A stretch of DNA of 64,000 bases, taken from Scylla paramamosain. Taxonomy: Eukaryota; Arthropoda; Malacostraca; Decapoda; Portunidae. The stretch lies in NCBI RefSeq assembly GCF_035594125.1, contig NC_087192.1, forward strand, positions 9,897,001 through 9,961,000, written 5' to 3'. The notes beneath the pieces were generated by a model, which was not told the DNA's origin, did no database searches, and saw nothing but the letters and a program-made list of their open reading frames with translations. The position numbers and the translations under genes are program-made. Position 1 is the stretch's first letter. The number at the start of each line of letters is the position of its first letter. Positions 20,062 through 33,300 of this stretch are shown piece by piece.

Positions 20062-22554
20062 AAAGGTAGCCAGCCAGGCGAAGACGGACCCCAAGGCATT
20101 TCATCAGGTATACAGGACGAAGAATAAGGATACTGTAGGTCCATTAAAGGCAGCAGATGGGGAGCTGGTTAGTTCTGGGGAGGAGATTAGTAAACTTCTG
20201 AATGAGTATTTTTTAACTGTCTTCACCCAGGAAAACATGCAGGATATGCCAGGTAGTGAACAGGTGTTTAGAGCAGATGAGAATGAGAAGCTGACAGATA
20301 TTTCCATAACTAGGGAGATAGTGGAACAGGAGATAGATAGGCTTAAAAAGTTCAAGACACCAGGACCACATGAAATATATCCCAGAATACTTAAGGAATG
20401 CAAAGAGATTATTAGTGAGCCGTTAGTTTCTGTCTTACGGAAATCACTGGAGTCGGGTGAGGTACCAGTAATGTGGAGGCAGGCTAATGTAGTACCCATC
20501 TTTAAGAAAGGAGATAAAACTTTAGCGTCTAATTATATACCTGTCAGCTTAACTTCAGTTGTAGGTAAAATGTTAGAGTCAATAATAGCGAGGAACATTA
20601 GGGAACATTTAGACAAAATAACTTGATAAATCAGTCACAGCATGGCTTCACGAAGGGGAAGTCTTTTTTTTTTTTTTTTATGTAGGAAGAGCACTGGCCA
20701 AGGGCAAAAAAATCTAATAAAAAAAGATGCCCACTGAAGTGCCAGTCCCATAAAAGGGTCAAAGCAGTGGTCAAAAATTGATGGATAAGTGTCTTGAAAC
20801 CTCCCTCTTGAAGGAATTCAAGTCATAGGAAGGTGGAAATACAGAAGCAGGCAGGGAGTTCCAGAGTTTACCAGAGAAAGGGATGAATGATTGAGAATAC
20901 TGGTTAACTCTTGCGTTAAAGAGGTGGACAGAATAGGGGTGAGAGAAAGAAGAAAGTCTTGTGCAGCGAGGCCGCAGAAGGAGGGGAGGCATGCAGTTAG
21001 CAAGATCAGAAGAGCAGTTAGCATGAAAATAGCGGTAGAAGATAGCTAGATATGCAACATTGCGGTGGTGAGAGAGAGGTTGAAGACAGTCAGTTAGAGG
21101 AGAGGAGTTGATGAGACGAAAAGCTTTTGATTCCACCCTGTCTAGAAGAGCAGTATGAGTGGTACCCCTCCCAGACATGTGAAGCATACTCCATACATGG
21201 ACGGATTAGGCTCTTGTACAGAGGTAGCAGCTGGGGGGGTGAGAAAAACTGCCGGAGACGTCTCAGAACACCAAACTTCATAGAAGCTGTTCCCTGACAA
21301 ACTTTTTACAGTACAGTTTACAGTACAGTACAGTTTTTACAGTAAGGTGTACGAAGCAGTAGATAATGGTGATAATTATGATATCTTATATCTGGACTTT
21401 AGTAAAGCATTTGATAAGGTACCCCATCAAAGGCTCCTGAGAAAGGTTAGGGCACACGGGATGTATGGGAAGGTGTTAGGTTGGATAGGGTCATGGCTTA
21501 GTGACAGGCGACAGAGAGTGGTAATAAACGGCTTGAAATCCGAGTGGGGTCATGTAATTAGTTGGGTGCCACAGGGATCAGTATTAGGGCCATTGTTATT
21601 TCTAATATATATCAATGACTTGGATAGTGGAATTAGTAGTGATATTAGTAAATTTGCGGATGACACAAAGATAGGTAGATTAATTAGGTCAGAATCGGAT
21701 GCCATCGCCTTGCAAGCAGATTTAGATAGAAAGAATGAATGGACGGATAGATAGAAAATGCAATTTAATATCAAGAAATGCAAAGTGCTTAGCGTAGGTA
21801 GAGGAAACCCACACAATAGGTACACATTAGACAACCAAACTCTGGTAGGTACAGGGTACGAGAAAGATTTAGGAGTTATAGTTAACTCTGAACTCCGTCC
21901 AGGGAAACAATGCATAGAAGCCAAAAACAAGGCAAATAGGGTACTAGGATTCATTTTTAGGAGTGTTAAAAGTAGAAGGGCGGAAGTAATATTAAAGTTA
22001 TACTTGGCGCTGGTCAGACCTCATCTAGACTACGCTGTGCAGTTCTGGTCCCCACTTTACAGGAAAGATATAGGTCTATTAGAATGAGTACAGAGGAGAA
22101 TGACTAAAAGGATACAGGGGATGAGGAGTATTCCTTACGAGGCGAGTTTGAAGCTGTTAAATTTACATTCTTTAGAGAGACGTAGGTTAAGAGGGGGACC
22201 TGATAGAAGTATTTAAGTGGTATAAGGGTTATAACAAGGGGGATGTAGGCAAAATTCTTAGGATCAGCAACCAGGCTAGAACAAGAAATAACGGGTACAA
22301 GCTTGAAAAATTTAGGTTGAGGAAGGAGATAGGAAAAAAATTGGTTCTCAGATAGAGTGGTAGATGAGTGGAACGGACTCAGTAATCATGTTGTTAGTGC
22401 TAGGACACTGGAGAGCTTTAAGAGAAGATTAGACAAGTTTATGGATGGTGATAATAGATGGAAATAGGTAGGTGTATTTCATACAGGGACTGCCACGTGT
22501 AAGCCTGGTCGCTTCTTGCAGCTTCCCTTATTTCTTATGTTCTTATGTTCTTAT
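20062..22554 (+). mobile_element. CR1-like LINE, 5'-truncated, inserted in BEL/Pao, unit B
   Basis: Carries RT motifs: FKTPGPHEIYPRILKECK at about 20355, VPIFKKGDK, FSKAFDKVPHQRLLRKV at about 21405, WVPQGSVLGPLLF (Gly to Trp relative to D) and FADDTK at about 21655. It ends in the TTATGTTCTTATG 3' repeats near 22554. A stop after IREHLDK, an in-frame TAG at 21753 and a nested LINE fragment (20664-21290) disable it. A CAGTACAGTTTACAGTACAG duplication at about 21305-21335, shared with E, replaces about 10 codons. Confidence 0.8.
20664..21290 (-). mobile_element. 5'-truncated LINE fragment with poly(A), nested in the CR1-like LINE, unit B only
   Basis: Antisense. It begins with a (T)14-15 run at 20664, i.e. 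a poly(A) tail on the minus strand. 21281-20771 encode the C-terminal part of a LINE RT in two frames (FSPPQLLPLYKSLIRPCMEY, then LLDRVESKAFRLI and FSGKLWNSLPASVF). Unit E has the uninterrupted site GGGGAAGTCTTGCCTGAC near 58990, so the fragment moved in after B and E separated. Confidence 0.8.
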
Positions 22555-22868
22555 GAATCATAAAGAGTAGTGAGGTGTTCTCCCTTGCAATAAACACTGC
22601 CAGTCATCAACAATAAACCTTCACGTGATTACTAACAGTAATTACCAACCGCCCTAGGCGAAGCTGTTTGTCAAAGATTCCCAAACATGTCATGTAAACT
22701 ACGATGATGGTCTGCAGTACACTGATCACCGTTAATCAGAATCCCACACCTTACTTTTCTTTTACAGGTTTTGGTGATGTGACGTGGAACGATAAGACAC
22801 TTGAAACAAACTCCCTTTGCCTTAATAACTTGAATTTATCTAAGGCGTCCATTCTGCTGAAGCCATTA

Positions 22869-23490
22869 GGCCGGGCGCACATTGAGACGCAGGCAACACA
22901 GGCGACACAGCACAGAGCAGGGCAGAAAACTGCATCTCACTGGTTTAAACCTAAGCACGCATATTGACACGCAGGACAGCACAGCACAGATGCAGACCTG
23001 TGTCGGCCTGCGCGACGCAGTCGTTCGAACGCAGTTTCCTGTGCCACGTGCGGCGCAGCTTGATAGCAACTCACTCTTTAGTACTCACAATGTCGTCCAC
23101 GGAGCAACTCATAGAGGCTGTTCGCCATCAAAGAGTGCTGTATGACACTAGTCATCCTGATTATATGAGAGGAACTTATAAGGACGAGTTATGGGCAAAT
23201 TCTCCATGTGTTTTCCTCTTCTCCATGTATTCACTCCTCCACACTGACCTCTTTGCTCTACAAATGTCATATAATAACATTACTTTCTCGAACTCGTTTT
23301 CTGAGTCGGAATCGGAACTAAGGTTTCCAAAGTAATTTTTGGCAACAGCCATGATCAACACTTCCGCACAGGACGACAGCCTGCTTCTCAATGTGCGCAC
23401 CACGCCTGTGCTGCGCTGTGCTGCCCTGCCCTTCCCTGCCCTGCGTCTGCCCTGCTCTGTGCTGCCCTGCGTCTCAATGTGCGCCTTGCC
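22869..23490. mobile_element. 622-bp PIF/Harbinger deletion derivative, unit B
   Basis: The ends are inverted repeats of about 25 bp (inner 20 identical: GGCGCACATTGAGACGCAGG), flanked by TTA on both sides (22866-22868 and 23491-23493). A 3-bp TWA target duplication is typical of PIF/Harbinger. Inside, the plus strand from 23090 encodes the start of a MADF-type DNA-binding domain (MSSTEQLIEAVRHQRVLYDT), the accessory protein type of these elements. The minus strand 23403-23176 resembles the start of a Harbinger transposase (RSVWRSEYMEKRKTHGEF). Both are truncated where they meet. D has the empty site at 47305-47307. Confidence 0.8.
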
Positions 23491-23493
23491 TTA

Positions 23494-24059
23494 CAGTCTA
23501 CTGTCTGATGCAAGTCCGTATCATGATACACGCATCTCTTTCCTACAGGTTTAACCTGAACAGAGTTCCCATTATTTCCTGGCTGAGAGTTTAACACTAA
23601 TTGAGTCATGGTGTTGAGACATTCCACAAAGAGGCACTGAGAGGACTTCAATTCCTTCACTGTTTTTATCAGTTCACAAGGCTCACTTTTTGTCTCACCT
23701 ACATAATCAACATTAGTTGCGTTAAATGTTGCCTTCTGAAGGTTGGAACGGATGTCAGATTCCAAGTAAACGCACACATCCCTCTCCTTCAAAAGCAAGT
23801 CAATGAACACTTATAAAAGGTTGTCCGGGTCATTTATTTGTTGAGCTTCGTGAACCCACTGGTGTCGTATGTCGACTGGGTCTCCAGCGCTGAGTCTGGT
23901 CTTCAGGACGTTGGCCTTCCTCGTGAAGGTTCGCTTTGCGGCGGCACGTTCCTTGACTAGTTTCTCCATGGCACTGCACTGTTGAATTGTCTCGTCCGAG
24001 GGGATGGAAAGGCCCGCCGTATACCGGATCCTTTATTGTAGATGTACTATTCAACGTAG

Positions 24060-24060
<1 letters not shown>
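23494..24060 (-). pseudogene. BEL/Pao gag remnant, unit B
   Basis: Antisense. It matches the D copy (KERAAAKRTFTRKANVLKTR and CVYHDTDLHQTVDC), split by the Harbinger derivative and carrying a TAA within the segment QVFIDLL near 23813. Gag is therefore broken at least twice. Confidence 0.7.
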
Positions 24061-25383
<1,323 letters not shown>

Positions 25384-25600
25384 GGTAGAGAGACCCACAG
25401 ATAGATATACGTACAGACAGGGAAAAAAATAGGTAGGTAGATGGAATGATTAATAGGCTGAGTTATTCACTGACTGGTAAAGAAATGGAGAGATGGATGG
25501 ATGGAAAAAGATATATATGCTAGACAGATAGATAAATAGATAGACAGATGGATAGATAGATAGAAAGATAGATGGAGAGATGGATAGATAGGTCGATATT
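25384..25600 (+). repeat. GATA/GACA-type stretch, unit B
   Basis: Copy of 10770-11010, beginning directly at the junction CCACAG|GTAGAG. Confidence 0.8.
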
Positions 25601-25734
25601 CCAGTCCAGTCCATATATCTATTTCATAAAAAAAATGTTATTGCTTTTTACATAATTAGAATTATGAAATAATTAAAATATGTAACATATCTTTAGCGCA
25701 ATGTTAGCTCATGGTTTTATACAAATAAAATTCT

Positions 25735-27450
25735 TTATTTTATGGCACTAATATCATTAGCTAAAAGATTCTTAAAATCATAAGAATCGAAAATACGGTG
25801 TAACATGTCATAACAAACCTTATTGATAAACATGCATGGTTTTGTAAGTGTGCTGTATAAAGACTTTATTCTTAACCAGTTAATTAGATATCCAAATATC
25901 ATCTCTGCACGCACTGTGGTCACTTTCATAATATTTCTTTTTTTTTTTTTTTATTTTCTTATGATAACCAACGGCGAACTGTTTCAGTGGTACAAATGAC
26001 TTCCTCTTACGAAACCATGATTCAGCACCATAAAAATTCAAGCAATAACAAGTAAACAACTCTGAAAACACAATTTAACTGGTATTACTAAATTTCTTCA
26101 AAATACATTTAAGCTCACTATAAAAGTTATTTCTACGTCTTATAATATTTAAATTACTATATAACCCAGACATGTCTGCTCACTAACAACATTCAGTGTT
26201 TCATTTCCCAAATATATATTTGCATTTCCTTCATAATGACTTGAATTTAGATATCATGCATGCAGATTTTTCACTGTTAATAGACAAATCCAGTGCCTTA
26301 ACTTCAGTGACCACAGTATTTACCAACCTATGGAGTCCACTATCAGAGGGCGACACCACCACCACGTTATCCACACAAGTGATCATATGTATGCTCAGCC
26401 TAAATACAACCTTCTGAAAAGATACCTTATTTAACACATCATCCATATATACTGAGAATAACAATGGTGACAACAATCCTCTTTGTCTAACTCCATTCTT
26501 CATTGTCCATTCACTTGACAGTTTTTAAACTTGATGATAATGTTCTGATTCGTGAAAAAATAAATAGAATATTTACAGTAAAATGAGGCACATCTTTCTT
26601 CAAGAGCTCATTAACTAGTTTAAAATTATTCATTTTATCGAACGCTTTTATCCAAAAAATCTAGAAAGCATCCATACACATTTGATCCTTCATTTATATA
26701 TCTTAACACAGTTTAAGTACTAGGCAAGCAGGAGCAATAGAATAGTTTACTCTAAAACCATGCTGCCTATCGGTCAACTCAACCTTTGTAATTTTGTTTT
26801 GCAAACAATATTCAAATACCTTTAATAACACCGGGGACAAATTGATGGATCTACAGTTATTAATACAAGAACAGTCTTTATATTAATCTTTTAACAATGG
26901 TATCATAATTCCAAGATGCATTTTCTTTGGTAACCTACCATGTACGATACAAGCGGAGAATAAGCCAGCAAGTAGCTTTAACAAATCATATGTACAGTAT
27001 TTTAAGTTATTTAAATGTACATTATCAGGACCAATACCACAATTAAGTTTAGATATCGCTACACACACATCCTGACTACTCATAATCAACACTATGACAC
27101 CCTTACGAACATAATTTTTCAGCAAATTATACATCTTGAAATTTATAGTCATCATATATTTTTTCTAAACTTATCTGAAAACTTTTCAGTAATACAATTC
27201 AGATGACATTCGCCATATATTTTCATACCAAGAAACATTTTATTAATTTTTACTTTTCTTACCTCTTTCCAAAATAACTTAGGATTCTTGTAATATAGAG
27301 AATCTGACAACTTATCAGCTCTAATTTAAGCCTATTTTTATTTATTTATTTATTTTTTTTTTTACATGCTTCAAAGCTTGCTTGAATGCCCTTCTTAATT
27401 CCTTCATTTATCTTATTTTTCTTACCTGACAGTGAACAATCTTTTACTTT
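25735..27450 (-). pseudogene. Decayed LINE reverse transcriptase, unit B
   Basis: Copy of the unit A relic with the same breaks. The YxDD-equivalent reads CVDN here, removing the second aspartate of the catalytic pair. Confidence 0.75.
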
Positions 27451-27489
27451 CCAGTACAAAAACCTACTACATGTTAAATAGATAAGTAG

Positions 27490-27519
27490 ATGTACAGATA
27501 GATAGATAGATAGACAGAC

Positions 27520-27566
<47 letters not shown>

Positions 27567-27567
27567 G
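27490..27567 (+). repeat. (TAGA)n microsatellite, unit B
   Basis: Copy of the unit A tract with a different repeat number. Confidence 0.9.
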
Positions 27568-27690
27568 AAATAAATGGATAGACAGATGAATGGTAAGGTA
27601 TAAAAATACATAGATAAATGGATTCAGAACCGTATGTATATACTAAATTTGGTTTATTATTTTATCCAAGATCGTCTTCTCTTGAGGTCA

Positions 27691-27797
<107 letters not shown>

Positions 27798-27984
27798 TTA
27801 TCTGTTTTTTTTTTTTCCAGCCACACACATCCTACCCTTCTCTCTATCTCTCTCTCTCACAAACCATTTCAGTAATATATTTTGCTTTTGCTCTTTGGTG
27901 CTCTTACCTACTTTCGTCTTTTCCCCATAAATTATCTATCCTTGTACCGCTATACTTTGACCTTTTGCTCATTAAAGCACAAAG

Positions 27985-28800
27985 GAGGCTGGAAAAGTCA
28001 TGAGGCCTACACGTGGCAGTTCGTGTATTAAACATAACTATCTACACCTATCATTTTCACCCAATCTTTTCTTCCTTATTCTGTAACTACTATAATCTTG
28101 GTTTCTACAGTTAATTTCTATTTGTTCATTTATGATTGTTTATTTGATTAATTTTCTCTGTTCGTTTAAAAATATAAGAACATAAGAAAATAAGGGAAGC
28201 TGCAAGAAGCCATCAGGCCTACGCGAGGCAGCCCCTGTATACAACATATCTATCTTAAAAGTTTATCTAATATTCTTCTCTTCACAAACAATCTGATTAG
28301 TGAGTGCATTCTATTTATCTACCATTTTACTTTAGAGCAAGTTTCTTTCCGTTGCTTTTCTAAAATCAAACGTTATCAAGCTTAAACCCGTTTCCTCTTG
28401 TCCTGTCCTGACTATCAGCCTGAAGGATTTCGTTTGTGTCACCCTTGATAATTATATCCCAGTTGCCTTCTGAAGATCTTTGTCGGACTCCCTCCAGCCT
28501 TCGCCTCTATAAGGACTGTTACATCAAACTCCCCTTGTAAGGAATATTTCCCATCACTTGTAAATCCTTCGTTATCCTCACATCTAATATGAGGATAGGA
28601 GTGATTGCATTATAAACTTGAGCTGCTACTTACAACTTTAGAGGAATTCCCGTGGACGCTTTCTCATGTTCGCAAGATAACCTTTTACTTTTCTTTATCA
28701 ATATACCTGTTTTCTGACTGCATCAAATTTCTAGTAGTATTGAAAATACTTAAGGTTAAAACTGATTTTCCTGGCTTACGATATTAATGTTATGGAAAAT
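27985..28800 (-). mobile_element. CR1-like LINE 3' fragments, unit B
   Basis: Copy of 13385-14200 with scattered substitutions. Confidence 0.6.
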
Positions 28801-28844
28801 ATAATGGATAGTTAATCTCTCCTCTTATTGTTCAAAATATTGAA

Positions 28845-28969
<125 letters not shown>

Positions 28970-29210
28970 CAAGAAGGCACGGGTTCGAATCCTTGGAGCG
29001 GCGAGGCAAATGGATGAGCCTCTTAATGTGTAGTCCCTGTTCACCTAGCAGCAAGTAGGTACGGGATGTAACCCGAGGTCTGTGACCTCACTGTCCCGGT
29101 GTGTGGTGTGTAAGTGGTCTCAGTCCTTCCCAAAGATCGGTCACTATTAGTTTGAGCTCTTTCCGTAGGGGAATAGCTGGTTGGGTGACCAGCAGACGAC
29201 CGGAGGTGAA

Positions 29211-29249
<39 letters not shown>
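28970..29249 (+). mobile_element. SINE-like element, unit B
   Basis: Copy of 14465-14742 with an intact B-box-like GGGTTCGAATCC. Confidence 0.6.
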
Positions 29250-29250
<1 letters not shown>

Positions 29251-29806
29251 CTTTTAAGGAATTGATTTTATTTAGTTATTTTTTATCTTCAAGTACCAAA
29301 TTTGATTCCTACATTGCAGGACCTGAATTGTTGGTGCGCTGAGTCCCGCTCGTGCTGGAGAATGGACAGGTGTAGAGGTGTGTTGTGGTGGTGGTGGGCC
29401 ACCATTAAAAAATGTGATAGTTTAGCACTGTGGCGCTCTTTATCTGCACACTGCGGCATGCAACGCTCCTGCTACAGTGAATGATAAGCTGTTTTGTTGG
29501 GTTAATGTAACAGACAGCCTGGCAGATAGTGAGTACTGTGGTAACTACTTGTACTGTTATTGTGGTTTTTCATCTCTTCACAATGTAATACTGTGACTCA
29601 TGAAGTGTTGTATTTATTGCCAGGCTGTCATTATACTTACTGCATGGAAATATTTTCATCTTCATTCATGTTATTGCTGAGTGGCCAAATGTTTGCAAGG
29701 AAATACAGTATGCCAGTCACAACACAACACAGGGGAGGGTTCCCACAAGCTGCTCAAGACCCAAGCATCGCTGACCGCTTTAGAGCTCCTTGACCTTATC
29801 TACTAT
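29250..29806 (+). other. Unit tail B: no gene recognised
   Basis: Copy of 14743-15299, with the same short frame from ATG 29644. Confidence 0.4.
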
Positions 29807-30184
29807 TTATTATTTGTTCTCCATGACTGTTACTCCCACAGCACTCCACAGTACCACAGCTGATCTAATTATCCTTGTGAGAATGAACACTCACATTAAA
29901 ATGGACAGCAGTAACTCTTACTGAACTTTCGGCGCGGCATATCCAGACAGGGAAATGCTGTATTCAAATATATCTTCTTGACTCCTAGCCATGTAGGGCT
30001 CAGCGGAGAGAGTGGCGGTCTTAGCAACTCTGAGTGTGGGACGCCATGATTCAAACCTGAGACTAAACACATTAATACATAATGTATTAATAAAATAATT
30101 ATAATACACAGCAGTTCTTCTTTAATACATATTGCGGTGTGAACACAATATGGGGAAATAGGCTAACTTTGCAAAAATTATGTT

Positions 30185-30266
30185 GGGCCCTCGTGGCTCA
30201 GTGGTAGAGTGATGAACTTTAAGATTGGTGTGAGGGAAGCATGGGTTCGAACCCCACTCGGAACTT
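30185..30266 (+). repeat. tRNA-derived, SINE-head-like segment (unit C)
   Basis: Same A-box and B-box segment as in unit A, with no base difference seen by eye, ahead of array C. Confidence 0.6.
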
Positions 30267-30356
30267 ACAAAAAACTTCAAAGAGCATCCACTGCATCATC
30301 ATGTGTGCTTAAAAACACACAACACGGTGATGGAGCTGCCCAGGGGAGTAGGGGAG

Positions 30357-33300
30357 GTGAGTGCGCAGCACCTCCCCAACCTTCCCAGGAGAGCAGGGGA
30401 GGTGTGTGCACAGCACCTCCCTAGCTTCCCCACCTTTGTCCCACCCCTTGTCCCACCATAAAAAGTAGATTCACTGACCACCAATTTGATTCCTTCAGCA
30501 ACATGAGGATACACCAGACTTCCTTGATTATTTACCCATACCATACTTATCATGCTTATCCCATACCTTGTCTCACCTACAGCAGCAACATCAGGAGCAG
30601 CAGGAATATCAGTAGCAGCAGGAACAGCAGGAGCAGCAGGTGAGTGCACAACACCTCCTTACCCTTCCCATACTTATCCCATCCTTTGTCTCACCAACAC
30701 AGCAGGAACATCAGGAAAAGCAGCAGCAGCAGAAACATCAGGAAAAGCAGCAGCAGCAGAAACATCAGGAGCAGCAAGTGAGTAGTGAACAGCATTTACT
30801 TACCCGCCCCATACTGATCCCACCCCTTGTCTCACCCACAACAGGAACAAAAGGAACATCAGGACTAGCAGGAGCAGCAGGAACATCAGGAGCAGCAGGA
30901 AAACCAGGAGCAGCAGGAACATCAGGAGAAACAGGAACATCCACAGGTGAGTGCACAACACCTCCCTACCCTTCCCAGACTTATCCCATCCCTTGTTTCA
31001 TCCACAGCCAGAACATCAGAAGCAGCAGGAGCAGCAGGTACAAAAGGAGCATCAGGAGCAGCAGGTGAGTGCACAACTCCTCCCTACCCTTCCCATCCCT
31101 TGTCTCACCCACAGCAGGTACAGCAGGAACATCAGGAGCACCAGGAACAGCAGGACCAGCGGATACAGCAAGAAAATTAGGAGCAGTAAGAACGTCAGGT
31201 GCAGCAGGAAAATCAAGACCAATCAATAGGAGCAGCAGGTGAGTGCATAAAACATTTCTCTTCCATTGCTTATCATATCCCTAGTCTCACCCACAGCAGG
31301 AAAAGCAGAAACATCAGGAGCAGCTGGAGCAGCAGGAACATCAGGAGTAACAGGAACATCAGGAGTAACAGGAACATAAGAAGCAGCAGGAGCAGCAGGT
31401 GAGTGCACAACACCTTTCCCTACCCATACTTATCCCATCCCTTGTCTCACCTACAGCAGGAGCAGCAGATACAACAGGAACGTCAGAAGAAACGGGAATT
31501 TCAGCAGCAGCGGGAACAGCAGGTGAATGCACAATACCTCTATACCCTCCCCATACTTATCCCATCCCTTCTCTCACTCACAGGAACAGCAGGAGCATCA
31601 GGAACACAGGGAACGGTAAAGCAACAACATCAGAAGCAGCAGGAACATCAGGAGCAGCAGGTGAGTGCGCAACACCCCCCCACACATCCCATACTTATCC
31701 CATCCCTTGTCTCACCCACTGCAGGTACAGCAGGAACATCAGGAGAAGCAGGAACAGCAGGAGCATTAGATACAGCAGCAACAACAGAAGCAGCAAGAAC
31801 ATCAGGTGCAGCAGGAACATCAGGACCACTAGGAGCAGCAGGTGAGTGCACAACACCTCCCTACCCTTCCCATACTTATCACATCCCCTTTCTCACCCAC
31901 AGCAAGAACAGAAGGGCAGCAGATACAGCAGGAAAGTAAGGAGCAGCAGGAACATCAGGAAGATCAGGAGCAGCAGGAACATCAGGAGCAGCAGGAACAT
32001 CAGGAGCAACAGGAACATCAGGAGCAGCAGGAACATCAGGAGCAGCAGGAACATCAGGACCACTAAGAGCAGCAGGTGAGTGCACAACACCTCCCTACCC
32101 TTCCCATACTTATCACATCACCTGTCTCACCCACAGCAAGAACAGAAGGGCAGCAGATACAGCAGGAAAGTAAGGAGCAGTATGAGCAACAGTAGCATCA
32201 GGAGCAGCAGGAACATCAGGAGCAACATGAGCAGCAGGTGAGTGCAAAACACCTTCTTACCTTTCCCATACTTATCCCATCATTTGTCTCACCCAGCGCA
32301 GGTACAGCAGGAGCAGCAGATACAGCAGGAACATCAGGAACAAGAAGAGTAGCAGGTGAGTGCTCAACACCTCTTTACCCTTACCATACTCATCCCATCC
32401 TTTGTCTCACCAACAAAGCAGGTACACAGGAACATCAGAAGCACCAGGGAAAGCAGGAGAAATAGATACAGCGGGAACATCAGGAGCAGCAGGAAAAGCA
32501 GGAGCAGCAGATACAGCAGGAACATCAGGAGCAGCAAGTGAGTGCACACCACCTACTTACCTTCCCCATACTGATCCCATCCCACAACAGGAAAATCAGG
32601 AGCAGCAGGAGCGAACAGCAGGGGCAGCACGTGCAGCAGGAACATCAGGAGCAACAGGAACTTCAGGAGCAGCAGAAGCAACAGGTGAGTGCACATCACC
32701 TCCCTACACTTTCCATACTTATCCCATTCTTTGTCTCACCAAAACAAGGTACAGCATGAGCATCAGGAGGAGCAGGAACAGCAGAAGCAATAGATACATC
32801 AAGAACATCAGCAGCAGCAGGAGCAGCAGGTGAGTACACAATACCTTAACCTTCCCATACTTATCCCATCCCTTGTCTTACTCACAGTAGGAAATGTAGG
32901 AACATTAGGAGCAGCAGGAACAGCAGGAGCAGCATGAACATCAGGAGCAACAGGAACATCAGGATCAGTAGGAGCAGCAGGTGAGTGCACAACAACTCCC
33001 TAACCTTTCCATACTTATCCAATCCCTTATCTCCCTCAGCAGATACAGTAGGAGCAGCAGCAACATAAGGAGCAGCACGAACATCAGGAACAGCAGGAGC
33101 AGCAGGAATATAAGTAGCAACAAAAACAGCAGGAGCAGCAGGTGAGTGCACAACACCTCCCTTCCATTCCCATGCTTATCCCATCCCTTGTCTCTCCCAC
33201 AGCAGGTACATCAGGAGCAGCAGGAACATCACGAGCAGCAGGAACAGCAGCTGCAGCAAGTAAAACAGGAGAAGCAGGTGAGCACACAACACTTCCCTAC

